64,000 bases of DNA, from contig CM034128.1 of assembly GCA_019914995.1 (NCBI GenBank), forward strand, positions 5,210,501 through 5,274,500, read 5' to 3'. The stretch comes from Acanthochlamys bracteata (lineage: Eukaryota > Streptophyta > Magnoliopsida > Pandanales > Velloziaceae). Numbering within the stretch: position 1 is the first letter of the stretch; each line of letters begins with the position of its first letter. The translations under genes were made by a program, and so were the position numbers. This document shows positions 51,033 to 63,220 of this stretch, one piece after another. The notes under the pieces are model-generated. The model saw only the letters and a program-made list of their open reading frames with translations. It did no database searches and had not been told where the DNA came from.

Positions 51033-51275
51033 CTACGCAAGAAAAAGTGTAAGACTTTCTATCCACTCATCAGAATCAAAATCTCCCGCTGCAGCCGCTA
51101 CGTCAGCAAAATCCAAATGGCTCGCCGGCGGAGGAAACCCAAGGTCTCCGGCCGCAAAGGGATCGGAGAGTAATGCTGAATGGGAAATACCAAATAAAAA
51201 ATCGGAGATGGGTTGGTTGGTTGTTGTTAGCCATGGCAACGTTGGAGAAGGGTTAGCTGATGAGAATGAATTCAT
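51033..51275 (-). pseudogene. GRAS protein fragment, SCL4/SCL7-like N-terminal region
   Basis: An 80-codon minus-strand ORF reads ANPSPTLPWLTTTNQPISDF, FGISHSALLSDPF, AGDLGFPPPASHL and then AGDFDSDEWIESL, followed by a short unrelated tail (TLFLA) and a stop. The order NPSPTLP - ISD - FGIS - SDPF - GDLGF - FDSDEWMESL is that of the region just before the GRAS domain in SCARECROW-LIKE 4/7 proteins, as I recall them. No GRAS domain (LHRI, VHIID, PFYRE, RVER, SAW) follows, so this is a truncated, orphan fragment. Sequences related to MITE family B flank it on both sides (50710-50800 and 51570-52070). It could be a captured fragment or the remnant of a deleted gene. Confidence 0.55.
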
Positions 51276-53395
51276 CGAAGCTGCTGCTGAATAAATGTAG
51301 TTTGTATTACTATTATTAGTAATAGTAATATGTATATTTAGTTATCATTATATTATAAATATTACATTGTAGTTTGTATTACTATTATTAGAATATTGTG
51401 TTATATATATGATAAATTTATTATACAATATATAAATATTATATTAATTAATTAGTATATAGTTTTTTAAATTATATATATATAAATAATATAATTGAAT
51501 TTTAGCTAAATAAATAAGTAGTTAAATTTATTATTTTTAGTTTTTATATTTATAAATATTAAAATATCACTTCTAGTTTATTTTAATGTTTACTTTCAAA
51601 TCCATTTAAAATACAAAAATTAAATTCGACTTCCACTTCACTTTCAAAAGTAATTGAAATATAAAATTTGAACTCTACTTTCAATCCACTTTAAAAATCA
51701 ATTGAAACACAAAAGTTGAACTTCACTTCCAACTCATTTTTCAAGAAACTCTACTTTCAATTTTTTACTTTCACGTAACTGAGTTACGAATATTTGAAAC
51801 ACGCCCAAAAGTGAAAAATAGAAAATAAAGTTTTTGAAAAAATAAAGTGAAAGTGGAGTTCAATATTTGTGAATCAATAAATTTTAAAAATATGTTAAAA
51901 ATTGAAAGATATAATTGTATTGAAAAGTATGCTATAAAAATATTGAAACTGAAGTTTTGTATGTGAAAGTAAAATTTTTTATTTTTTATATAATTAAAAT
52001 ATATGAACTGTTCGGAATTCAAAATTGGATGAAAAAAAGTAGAATTACGGACGTTTGAAACATGCACTTAGTTGAACTAGAAATTGATTCTATTATTTTA
52101 ATTGAAGACGTTTTTACATAACTAATTAGTTTCTTAAAAACAACAACAACACACATGTGCAATATGTTACGAGTCTTCTTTTCTGCATAGGCAAATCATT
52201 TCGAGTAATATATTTTGCACTTGTGTCAATTTCAAATTTGAAAAAGTACTAAAATTTGTGCTTAGCAGTAGCAGGAGAAGCAGTGAGATAGAATTGCAGG
52301 AGGATCTTATCCAGACGTCGTACGTCGTACGTTAGGTTATACGTTCGAGTTCGTATATGTTGGACCATGCACTTATCTTCAACATATGCCCATACATATA
52401 TGTGCTCACATATGTATAATTTTTTTATGCGATAATGCTCTTTATCTCTCTTATGATATTAATATTTTGCAGGTAATTAAATAGCTGTTAATTATCTGCT
52501 TTGCTATAAATGGCTATAGAAACTAGATAGATACTCAACAATTATAATCTGTTATATTGATTGCTTTGCTATCTGTTATGAAAATTTTAGTTTTGTATTT
52601 CATACCAATAGTTCTGATATGATACTAATAAAAATTTGATCTCATCTTTCTCATCACCAATTATTTGAAAAAAATTTAAATTCGTCAAATAATATGAGAA
52701 CGGATTGAGCCGGATCGCCTCAAAATATGAGTTAAATTTAATTTTATTATCTATATCTATTCAATATTTTCATAGTTTATTTTATTTTAAGACAAAAATA
52801 GCGAATTTTATTTTCGGACAGATAGTTTTTTATTTAAATAACAGTTGTCTGCTATATTTTTAGTAAAAATAGCCTATTTTATTTCAGAACAGATAATCTG
52901 TTTTATCTAATTTATTATAGAAAACGTAGTCTGTATCAGTTCAATTCATAAAAAATACTTCGCTAGAAGGCATGTGCTAAGAAAAATTTAGTCTCACATT
53001 ATTTATCAATAATTCTAAGATAATATTTATAAAAATTTGAGCTTATTTTTTTCATCGGCAATTAGTTATGATAAGAATTTTAAATTCGTTACACTATCAA
53101 AACAATTAAGTAACCTTCTCGAGTTTCTTTCTCTTCCTCTTCCTCTCAAGAAGAATACATGTACAAACCAAAAAGAAAATTCACGGAAGATCAAAAACCT
53201 TTCGTAGCAGCCAACTGGTTTCAAGATGAAAATGGTAATGGTTAACAGGAGCTCGGTCTTTCTTATCTTTCCAAAGTTGGCAAGACGAGAAAGGGCATTG
53301 CTCAGTATCTTGATTAATTGATTGATTGGAAGAAGAGATCGATTTAAAGAAAGAGCAGCGGCGCCGGATGAGGACTGACTAACTAGTTAATCAAT

Positions 53396-53552
53396 AACAA
53401 GAGGAAATGTCAACAATAGTTAACTTCAGACCATTAAACATACCCATTTTCTTAATAGCGATATTTACAAGAGCTTTATTTTGAAATGCCAAGAGGAAAA
53501 GCACCAATAGCTAACTTCAGCCCATTAAACGTAGCCCATATTCTTAATGGGC
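53396..53552. repeat. ~92-bp imperfect tandem duplication
   Basis: Copy 1 (GAGGAAATGTCAACAATAGT... CCATTTTCTTAAT) starts at about 53401. Copy 2 (GAGGAAAAGCACCAATAGCT... CCATATTCTTAAT) starts at about 53493. The first 55 or so bases of each align with about ten differences. Confidence 0.75.
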
Positions 53553-55071
53553 TGTAGTCTACACCCAGACTTACAACTGATCGAGACACCATTTTTTTCT
53601 ATTATTTTATATTTTTAAATAAATTTATAGATAATATTTATAGATTTATTTATAATTAAAAAATTATGTATTGTAAATTTATATTATTATTATTATTATT
53701 TAACTATTTAAAATAAAAATAAATCTTTAAATTATTTTTTAAAATATTTTTATTTTAAAAAAATAATTTTATCATTTTCAGAATTACTACCTTATCATTT
53801 GCACGTTGTTAGCATTCAATCGCGAAAATTATGATTAGCTAGGCCAACAACACGTAGATTATTCTTAAATTTCTTTCGACAAAGTTTTCTCATGTCTTTT
53901 CGCTGTTTCTCTTACCAAGATATGGTCTCGTTCTATTTTTTTATTGACGTATTCTTTTTATTTAAATATCGAATATATCGATAGTTTTCATAAAATAAAA
54001 TTCAAAAATTTTGCTTAAGTAATACAAAAATAAAAATAAAAATAACTCAAACATAAACACAAAAAGTATATGGAGAAAAAAAAACCTTATAGAAAAATAA
54101 ACTAGTATAAAAATAATTACTAAATCAAAATAATTATAAACTCTTTTTTATAATTTATTTTTATTTTTCATATTTGATGTTGTGAATAATATTATAAATA
54201 ATTTTTATATTTTGAATGAATTCTTATATATATATATATTGTATCAAAAAGATAGTTAAATTTTTTTATTTTTGTTCATTTTTTTAAAAATATTTTTTAA
54301 AAAATATTTTAAAATTTTTGACCATTGCTCTTACGACTAATTTAATTTTTGACATTTCAATATAAATATAACTCACTTGCTAATATTTAACATAACAATT
54401 TACAATATATAATATTTTTTATCCTAATAATTATAATTTATGTTATTTATTATTATTAATTTTAAATAATAAATATTTATGTCTATTTTAAACTTACCAT
54501 CAATGATCACTTATCATTTCAATATGATCATGATACATTTTCACAACTTAAGAGGCACGTCGATACGCTTTCTCTTTGATTGCTTCATTTCTAAGTTGTC
54601 TTTTATGCCAAATCATTTTATCACAGCATCCATATTGGTAAAGCATCTTATCATGATCTTATAAAAATCTCTCTTCAAATGAGAGAGGATGTTTTGAAGT
54701 GTTTAACAAATTATGTTATTTCTTTTTATTTCAAAAAATAAAAATAAATATTATTAAAATATTTTAAAAATTATTATAAGTTTAATAAAATATTATAGAA
54801 ATTTGCTAAAATTAAAAGTTAATAAATAAAGTGAAGCAGATACGGAAAGCACATCTCTCTGTACCATTTATTTAGCTTCTCAGAATCTTTCTAATTAAAT
54901 GATAATTATTGATTTAATCAACGTAATTAATCTTCACATTATCCAATTATTTTTCACGTTCCCAGAACTCCAAACACCGACGACCACGTTGACACAAACG
55001 CAAAGACCCATGTCTCTAAACTCGCTCTTGAACACAAAACAAAAAACACCATTATTTCTCAACATGATGTC

Positions 55072-55081
55072 GACACGTGTC
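55072..55081. promoter_or_regulatory. Palindromic G-box/ABRE-like site upstream of TBL
   Basis: GACACGTGTC is a perfect palindrome with a CACGTG core, 182 bases before the TBL start codon. bZIP and bHLH factors bind such cores; whether it acts here is unknown. Confidence 0.45.
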
Positions 55082-55262
55082 TTTTTCTCCTACGTGCAAT
55101 AAAATAAGCCGTATCAATTCTACGGCCCTAACACCGGATCAATTCAAGTCTTGAAGATCTTTGCGTAAACGGTAAGTATAGAAACGAAGCTTCGTCTTTT
55201 CCTCCACCATTAATTGTTTCCTTCTTCTTTCTCTTCCTATCTTCCATTCATTCATATTCCTC

Positions 55263-57205
55263 ATGGAAGAAAATGCAAACCCTAATTCGTCCGCCATTAA
55301 CAGCAACCATAATAACAACAGAAGAACAGAAGCACTCTGCACGGCGTCATCGATCTTTCTGCTAGTTTCTGTTCTGCTTTTGATCAACACAACTTCTTCT
55401 TCACAACCGTTATCTCTGCTACGTTTCGCGCTTCCTAATTCGCAGCCAGAGGTTTTTCAAGGCGGCAAAAGAGAAGAACGAGGAAAGAATGTTGAATGTG
55501 ATTATACGTATGGAGAATGGGTGAAGGATAACGTCGACAGAGAAGTTTTTTATTCAGAGAACTGTCCGTTTCTCGATCCAGGATTCCGGTGCCAGAGAAA
55601 TGGAAGGAAGGATTTTGAGTACTTAAATTGGAGATGGAAGCCCTATGGCTGCAATTTACCTAGGTACGATATATCTTTTTATTTGTTAAAGATTTATTGC
55701 GGAATTTATCACAAAATATGATTCACGCCAAAATGTTGAGGAAAGTTTTTTATTTTCTTATAGAAAATGATTGCAGCATTAATTCATTAATGTGTTTAAT
55801 TTGTTGTTTGTTTATAAAATTTGATTTTTTTAATAATACAACGGTGTGATGATAGAGCAAGCTGATCTCATGAAAAATAATATACTAATAATTTTAAATT
55901 TTCCTTTAATTATTTTAAAATTTATTAAAAGAAAATGATTGTGTAATATTTGGTTCTTATAACCAGTACAAAATTATGTCGTATTAGAGTTGGTAATAAA
56001 TCAAGTTTCATATGTATACAATTTATGTGGTTTTAGAGTTAGTGATAAATCAAGATTCACTACGCTTTATTTTGTTGAAAAAATTTTGATTATCATATTT
56101 ATTCATATGACCATTAGCATAGGTTCGATTCAAGCGAAATGCTAGAGATAAACAAGAACAAGAGGATCATCTTCGTCGGTGACTCGATCGGTCGGAATCA
56201 ATGGGAATCTCTCATCTGCATGCTCGCCGAACGTGTCCGCAACAAATCAAGTATCTACGAAGTCAATGGCAATCCTATAACAAAGCACAAGGGCTACCTT
56301 TCGATCCGCTTCGACGAACACAACATGACCTTGGAGTATTACCGTGCTCCGTTTCTTGTCGCGGTTGATCGGCCTCCGGTGAACTCGTCGGAGAAAGTTC
56401 AGAAAGCTATAAGGGTTGATAAGTTGCAGCGGCAATCTAAGCGTTGGGTTGGTGCTGATATTTTAGTGTTCAGTGCTGGGCATTGGTGGAATCTTGAAAA
56501 AACCCAAAAAATGTAAGATGTTCTTCTTCTAGCAATAATACTATATGCCTACAAATAAACCAGATGTTCAACCGAATATATATATAGGAAATCTTTAACA
56601 TTGTTTTTTGTTTATATGTATAGGGGGAGTTATTTTCAGGAAGGTGATCATATGAACATGTCGATGGACGTAAAAGAAGGTTTTCGGAGATCTATTGAAA
56701 CATGGAAGAAGTGGGTTTCTGAAATTTTAAGATTGAAAAACAGTTCTCAAGTGTTCTTCACGAGTTATTCCCCTTCTCACTACAGGTAAACGATGCAAAA
56801 AGAGAATTTCTTCTTCCCATTACATTAATTAATGAATTTGATTCACATTCATGTTTTTCTTGCAGTGGAGGAACTTGGGACAATGGCGGGCAGTGTTCGT
56901 TGAACACAAACCTAGAAGCAAACCATGCTGCTGCAGCATTGGAACCAGAATCATGGAACAATCAGATTATCGCCGAAACAATTCAAAGCAATAATCATGA
57001 TCAGAACAGTAACCCTCAGCTTCTAAACATAACTTATTTGACAGAGTTCAGGAAAGATGGGCACCCTGGGAGACACCGGGAACCTGGAACGCCTCTTTCT
57101 GCACCGGAAGATTGCAGCCACTGGTGCCTTCCTGGTGTTCCAGATACTTGGAATGAACTACTTTACGCATATTTATTGTTAAATCGAAACAAAAAAAATT
57201 GTTAA
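55263..57205 (+). CDS. TBL: TRICHOME BIREFRINGENCE-LIKE polysaccharide O-acetyltransferase family protein
   Basis: Four exons, 55263-55663, 56123-56512, 56624-56785 and 56866-57205; 1,293 nt, 430 aa, all in phase. One N-terminal membrane anchor (about residues 23-43, [13 protein letters not shown]) gives a type II Golgi topology. Next is the Cys-rich TBL/PMR5 N domain ([46 protein letters not shown]). The catalytic region has the GDS motif at 153-155 ([19 protein letters not shown]) and the C-terminal DxxH motif at 400-403 ([18 protein letters not shown]). Family members acetylate cell-wall polysaccharides such as xylan, xyloglucan, mannan or pectin. The blocks [19 protein letters not shown] and GHWWNLEKT recall the TBL8-TBL11 group, in which Arabidopsis TBL10 has been linked to rhamnogalacturonan I acetylation; the substrate here is inference. 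All catalytic residues are present. Confidence 0.94.
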
Positions 57206-57563
57206 TATGAATCAGTTACGTAAGCAATTGACATTAGCGTTACAGTTGCCTTCATAAGCGTATATAATGAGAACTTGGTAACATCGCTGCTGACAATTTT
57301 AATGAAAGAAACCAAAAATGGTGACATCTTTATCTAACAACTCCTTTCCGTTTTGTCCTGATGATGTGTGTAGTTATCTGCATAGAATTCTTCGAACTTA
57401 TTAGGTATGTGATGATGATATTTAGGACAAAGACCATTCAGCACTGATAGTACCGAATTACTGATAAATATATATTATTTGCTCATTGGTTAAACCAAGA
57501 TAAGTTCAAGCTATATTATTAATGTGCTACATATGTAGGTTGAGGTATATAATTTTAGTCTTC
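57206..57563. other. 3' flank of TBL gene
   Basis: The likely 3' UTR extends to about 57420, followed by AT-rich spacer up to the copia LTR. No other feature seen. Confidence 0.45.
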
Positions 57564-59450
57564 TGTTGAATATAAAAAATTAGTTAGATTAGTCCCACGT
57601 AGAAAAAAAGACAAGATTAAAGTTGATTCATATATAAAAAAGTTTCTAATTAAGTTGACTTAAACTTTTGAATTGTATTGAACTTTTTAATATATTGACC
57701 GTACTTTTCAGATGTCTTATATTAGTTCTCTTTCTGTATTGTATTTTTCTAATAAGTGATATAAGAGTCAAATTATTGTATTGAAATTTTTTGCCAATTA
57801 AATGAAGAAGAGCGTAGGTAGTAGTATGGTGAACCTCATCTCGTCAAGCTACTCAATCTGAAAGCCACGTCTCGAGAATATACATTTTTATAAGGACTTG
57901 TACGATCAAATTGAAGGTGACAACGTTAAATCGAGTTCCATGTCTGAAGCTAATTGGAAGAAACTAAATCGCAAAACTATTGAATTGATCAGATAATAGA
58001 TTGATGATAATGTCTTCATCATGTGTCTCCGAAAATAGATATTTAAAAGTTGTAGGCAAAATAGATAGTTTCTACGAGAGAAAGATAATTCAGAATAAGA
58101 TGTTTCTGATTAGAAAGATTGTGAATATAAAGTAAAAGAAATAAAGTTTCATGGCTGAGTATTTGAGCAGCTTTCAGAATGTAACGAATCAGATTACAGG
58201 CATATGCATAATGCTTAATGATGAGGTACAAGCTCTCATACTCTTTATTTCTTACTAGATAGTGGGTAATTTTAATTATCTCAGTCAGCAATCCAACTTC
58301 AAATGACAAAATAATAATGCAAATGACGAAAACTGCATGCTGAATGAAGAAATTAGAATGAAGAAATAAAACATTAATTACTTATAAATCTAATGCATTC
58401 GCAGTTGAGAGCAAGGGGAGAAGCAATTTAAGAAACAAATATCATCATCATGACAGCAAAATCAATTCAAGAGAAAAATCTAAATCTCTAAGATATATTG
58501 AATGCTACTATTGTAAAAAACTAGTCTATACATAGAAGAAATATGATATAACTAGTGGAGGATATATTAAGAAAGATGAAAAAAAAAATACCGCAGCGAT
58601 TGCATCCGATGGCGAAGTCACTATTGTCTATAATGAAGCATATATTAATCTCACTAATGAGGATTCTTCATGGGTGATTGATTCGAGTGCTTTTTTCACA
58701 TCTCTTGCAAAAGAGATATTTTCACACCTTATATTTGTGACGACTTTGGTAAAGTAAGAATGACAAATTAAGAGGTGTCCAAAATTGTCTGTATAGGAGA
58801 TGTATTGTTAGAGATCGACTTTGGATGTAAGCTACCTTTGAAAAATGTGAGATACGTTCCTGATTTGCGTCTCAATTTGATCTCTATCGAAGTATTTGAT
58901 AATGAAAGCTATGTGCATAGACATGGTGAAGAAAAATATAGCTCACCAAGAATATTCTTGTGATTGTATGAGGTTAAAATATTGTCTCTCTCTATTTCAC
59001 ACAAATAAAGATGTGTACGGAGGAAGTGAATGATGTTGATAACTCATCCACTAATCTTTAGCACATGCGTCTAGGCCACATTGGCGAGAAGGAATTTGAG
59101 ATTCTCTCAAGAAAGAAGTTCCTATATTTTGATGTTACATCTCTTGAAGCTTGCACTCATTATCTTAATGTCAAGCAACATAGTGTAGCAATTTATAAAT
59201 CACTTTTATCTAAAAAATCAAACATTCTAAATATGTACGCACAGATGTATGCTCTATGAATGCTTCTCTTGGTGGTGCTTTATATTATGTTTTTGCTCTA
59301 TGAATGTTTCTTTTGGTGGTGCTTTGTATTATGTTTCTTTCTTTGATGACCATTTCAAAAATATGTTTGTTGGATTCCTCCAATATGACACTCAAAATAC
59401 CTTTCGATTTCTTAATAGCTCCATATTGCAATATCATTCAAATTAAAAGC
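57564..59450 (+). pseudogene. Decayed Ty1/copia retrotransposon (5' LTR, gag, protease, integrase start)
   Basis: A 5' LTR of about 190 bp starts TGTTGAATATAAAAAATTAG at 57564. It is followed at 57757-57769 by TGATATAAGAGTC, a degraded copy of the usual copia primer-binding site. Collinear plus-strand pieces follow: gag (57900-58010, SSSMSEANWKKLNRKTIELI), a worn zinc knuckle (58498 onward, IECYYCKK), the protease region (about 58640-58690, SSWVIDSSAFF, where DSGA has become DSSA), VRYVPDLRLNLIS (58840-58890), the pre-integrase MRLGHIGEKEFEILSRK (59065) and the integrase start (YYVSFFDDHFKNMFVGFLQ near 59330). Several stops and frameshifts. No reverse transcriptase is seen, so the 3' half is deleted. 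Confidence 0.8.
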
Positions 59451-59499
59451 TAAAAGAAAAAAAGAGAAATTGCGGCTACGGAAGCTAGGGCCGAACAAA

Positions 59500-60120
59500 G
59501 CAGCCAAAAATAAGAGAAAAGAGAAACGAGGGAGTGAATAAGAGAGTGAGAGTAAGAAGGAGAAAGGGAAAAGAAGAGAGAAAATTCTTCATTGTTGTAG
59601 TGAAATCTTCTTCTCTTGTTCAACTTCATCCTCCTCAAACTCTAGGTGATATCATTCTAAATCTCCCTTTTTATTATTGTGGTTTAAATATATGTGCATC
59701 ATTTAGTATTGTAGTGAGAAATAAAGTGGTTCTCTAGTAGTGTACTTGATATGAATTTGTATTTAATTATTATTGAGATAGTAGATGGTTACATTTGTGC
59801 ATGGTTATTTTCATTGAATCATTTGGGTAGTTAATATTTATTTGATTGCACTAAAAGAGATATATTTGATTCGTAAGTATTAGCCACAAGTTATCGTCAT
59901 CCCGTCATAGTTGTATCGGAGCCGATGGTTCATTGAGCTTCTGTGCCACCGACGCAAAATTGCGGCTCTCATTCGCAGCATGATGGCTAGTTAAAATCAG
60001 CGTATATGACCTCTGAATGGTGAGTGGCGATCTAAAGCAAGTTGAGCTCCGAACGCTCTTAGTATATGATAGCAGTGCTCGAATGAAGAGAAGAGATGTT
60101 GTAACTCATTTTTAAGAAGG
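59500..60120. other. Remnant sequence between copia pieces
   Basis: No ORF of note. At 59911-59923 TTGTATCGGAGCC resembles a copia primer-binding site (TGGTATCAGAGC-like), which suggests that a second, rearranged LTR-element fragment ends just upstream. Confidence 0.35.
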
Positions 60121-60262
60121 AGATCATTAAGTATAAAATATGAGTTAGATTAGTCCACATGAAAAAAAAGATAAATAAAAGATAGTTAATATATAAGGAA
60201 GTTTGTAGATTCATTGACTTAAACTTCTATGTTCAATTGAACTTTCTAGTGTATGGAACGTG
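60121..60262 (+). mobile_element. Copia LTR fragment
   Basis: Shares the blocks GAGTTAGATTAGTCC, AAGTTTGTAG, TTGACTTAAACTT and TTGAACTTTC with the LTR at 57564-57753. A purine-rich stretch just before it (AAGAAGGAGATCATTAAG) looks like a polypurine tract, so this is probably the 3' LTR of the decayed element. It breaks off at about 60262. Confidence 0.6.
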
Positions 60263-62154
60263 TAATAACTATAAGTTTATGGGCTGCAGGAAGCTATTAT
60301 AAGAACTAGAGGCTCTAACATGCAATGTCCAATTCTTTTTATTTTTCCTTCATCTTCCTCCCACCTCTTCTGCCCGAACCCATCAACCTCCTTATCTCCT
60401 CCGACAGCAGCCCTCTACTACCCTCTTCGGCGTGCGATCAGCTCCCTTCAGCGGCAAGCATCACTTCTCCTCTTCAGGCCTCATCTTCCTCCTCATCTTT
60501 TGTCATCCCACCTCCTTCAAGCTTCACCGTCCGGAATTAGGGTTTTCGCCGGACCTCTCCGCCGGCGATCCGACCACGGTAAGCGGTCAAAATTCATCTC
60601 CTTAGCTTGGCAAACCGTTTTTCTTTATGAATTGGATTAAATTTTTGGCTTGAGGGTTACCGTGCCACCTTTTCTTCCTAGATTAACGTTAGGCTTCAGC
60701 ACAAGTAGCATTTATTTTGGAAATTCTGGCGTACTTTGCCATTCTCGTTATATATTATGATCTATCCTTCATACTACATATGCTTATACATGCTTAGATT
60801 TATTTCACATCATGTTTATAGTTAGTACTAGCATGTTTGCATATTGTAGAATATATTGCATAATTATGAGAATATGCTATATACATATCAATATTTCTCT
60901 TTGACATATGCATAAGTATAATCACGATAGCATTGAAGGCATTGGACATAGCATGTTTATTGAGTGAAAACTTACTATGTTGCATCTACTTGTTAGGGAC
61001 TGCATTGGTATGGAACGATGCAGAACCTAACAGGTACTGTCATAACCTATTATATTATGTATGCTTGAATGAGCTATTGATACGGTGGGTCCCAGAAAAT
61101 ACTGAGCACTGAAATATATGGATAGCCGATGGGTCACAGGACATACTGAGCATCGAGTTATAAGATATGGATTGCTGGTGGGTTCTAGAACATACTGGAC
61201 ACCGAGCTGTGATGATATTGCTTGCCGGTGGATCCTAGGACATACTGGGCACCGAGCTTGTCTGTGGTTTGATATATATAAAAGTATTACGTATGTATGC
61301 TTGTATGATATATCCGATAGCGTGATGTGAGTTGGAGATGTGATCTCACTCGATCGCCTATTTTGTATGATTGTTACGCTTGATGTATCCGCATACTTCA
61401 TTACATATATTTGCTTGCATTTGTGCACTATATATATATATATATATTATAGCCTTGAGAGTGTCGCACAACATTGTTTCATATTATCGTATATCTCTGC
61501 TAAGAACTGAGTCGGTATGGGACGATTCAGGACTTAGTAGAACCTAATATGATCTATCGTTGCATCTCCTTCATGTATATAGTACTATAATGCCTACTTA
61601 ATGCATTATTTAAATTGGCATTATGCTGTTTTACCTCACTGAGACTGGGCTCGTCTTCTTTTCTTTTCTTTGGCCTCCCCCAGATAGATCAGAGGCTAGC
61701 GGACACTGATTTAGATTCTGTATTGCTGGACCGAGAGCGTACGGAGGGTATTTTATAAACCTTTTGGCATGTAGTTAGCTCTGTAATCCTCGAAGGGCAT
61801 TGACTTTTCTTATACTTTATTGTATATAGTATAGCAATGGTATTTGTTTTGGATTGTAATAGGTGTTACGGCTACCGAGTAGCCACTAGTGGTATTTTGT
61901 TCGTCAAAATAATTTTTATGCTGTTCGTTTTTCTTGTTTTGCATTTTGATGATAAGTATAATTATTATTACTTGTACAGGTTCTCCCTATTAAATTTTTA
62001 GGGAAGATTATGTCAAAATTTTTTGAATATTGGCAAGTTAGTTTTATTGAGTTTTGGATCAGGCTTACTGGATTGGGCCGAATTTAGGCCTTGTTTGAAC
62101 TTGGTTTAGTCCAGTATCGATCAGGGTCTAGTTTTGGGTCTTGGCAGAACGTAC
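60263..62154. mobile_element. 1.9-kb block between LTR fragments, possible solo LTR
   Basis: The block is flanked by two fragments of the same copia-like LTR. It could begin TGTAATAACTATAAG and end AGAACGTACA, giving TG...CA termini like a solo LTR, but no clear 5-bp target duplication is seen. Inside are a CT-rich, leader-like segment (60320-60620) and a tandem repeat (61083-61262). There are also two similar segments, ACTGCATTGGTATGGAACGA and ACTGAGTCGGTATGGGACGA, at about 60999 and 61506. No protein domain. Confidence 0.4.
61083..61262. repeat. Tandem repeat, about four ~48-bp units
   Basis: Diverged units of 44-50 bp, each carrying GTGGGTCCCAG- or GTGGATCCTAG-like sequence followed by ACATACTGGGCACCGAGCT-like sequence and a spacer ending in TTGC(T/C)GG. 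All four stand in the same orientation. Confidence 0.85.
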
Positions 62155-62304
62155 ACTAGAAAGTTTCTACATACATTGATTTAAGCCTTTCGATTGAATT
62201 GAACTATGAAACGTAGTCTTTATGTGTCTTATATTTTAATTTCTTTGATATTGTATCTCTCTAATATTTTCTATGCATGAAATGGTGGTTGATATCATTA
62301 GAGT
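62155..62304 (+). mobile_element. Copia LTR fragment with primer-binding-site-like end
   Basis: Aligns with the 3' part of the LTR at 57564-57753 (AAGTTTCTAC, TGATTTAAGCC, TGAATTGAACT, TGTGTCTTATATT, TTGTATCTCTCTAATA). It is followed at 62290-62304 by TGATATCATTAGAGT, which resembles a primer-binding site. It overlaps the fragment at 60121-60262 in content by about 70 bp, so the two are not simply halves of one LTR. Confidence 0.55.
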
Positions 62305-63220
62305 TGAGCTCATTGTAAAACATATATGTTATTATTATTTGTTATTATACAATTTTTTTTTTCTTAGGTTGGTTCGTGATACTATGGTGGAAGATCGAGT
62401 TAAGAAGGAAAGTGATCGATATCACATTTAACTTAGATTATAATTGGAATTCGAATCATTAAATCATCTTTTCAGAGAATCTCATTTATTAATTTAGTTA
62501 TCAATCTATCAATGAGATGAGTAAAAAAAAGAAAAACAACGACAAGGCCCTATCTCAATTTAACAACGAAGGCCCATCGTAGAACGAAGTCCTTGTGTAT
62601 CCCTTAGCGGTCACAAAAACAACAACGAAAGAAAGAACGATATGGAATTCCAAGTACGTGCAACAGAGCAACACTATAATAAGACTTCTAAATTTTGTAA
62701 TTGGTAAAGTATTCCCAACAAGGACATAAAACACAAAAATTCCAGAAACGATCTGAAATCAAAGAGCATTCTAGTTGTTATAACCGCAGTGAGTAGCAAT
62801 TGCAAAAAGGAATTACTGGTTGTTGAACGTGTGGACAAAGTCTAGAATTAGATGAGGCTTTCCTCCGTCACCTACCTACGTGGATACACTATCACGTAAT
62901 CTGACCATTGCATTACATGACATGTGTTTTTCTATCTTCCCAAAATACCCTTACCTTCATCTTAACTCTTGCAGCGGTTTCTAAAATTTTTATTTCCTAA
63001 AATATTCTAGTTCTATAAGTACAAATAGCTTCCTCTCTTTCTTCTTCTTTTATTTCAGAACTCAACAAGCGAACTTTCCCAACTACATTCAATTCATTCC
63101 ATACCGATTTCCAACCTAAACACTTCCTTCGTTGATTCGTTGCACTGTTAGTTATTTAGTTCGTTAGCTTTCTGTTATCCCTATCAACTCTCATCTTTAT
63201 CTTCTCCTTATTCTTATTCT
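62305..63220. other. Spacer and promoter of the F-box gene
   Basis: No gene. TCTATAAGTACAAATAGC at about 63012 is a plausible TATA region, followed by a CT-rich leader of about 170 bases up to the ATG at 63221. Confidence 0.45.

Larger units (their letters stand above)
51300..55262. other. AT-rich spacer upstream of the TBL gene
   Basis: 51300-51560 is A/T runs. 51570-52070 is family B-like MITE sequence, the last part (51770-52070) an inverted copy ending GTTTGAAACATGCAC. 52600-52690 and 52995-53095 are diverged direct repeats of each other. 53401-53550 is a tandem duplication. 53600-54800 is low-complexity AT. No gene is supported. 54960-55262 is the TBL promoter and leader. Confidence 0.5.

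Noticed and set aside
50818-51294. 158-codon plus-strand ORF
   Set aside because: Its composition is low-complexity, and the opposite strand carries a recognisable GRAS-type sequence; this ORF is probably its shadow.
60320-60640. Ser/Leu/Pro-rich 106-codon ORF
   Set aside because: It lies in a CT-rich, leader-like part of a repeat block and has no domain; composition alone explains the open frame.
60238-62172. Apparent terminal inverted repeat (AACTTTCTAGTGTA) around the 1.9-kb block
   Set aside because: The left copy is ordinary LTR sequence, as comparison with 57564-57753 shows, so the short inverted match is probably chance.
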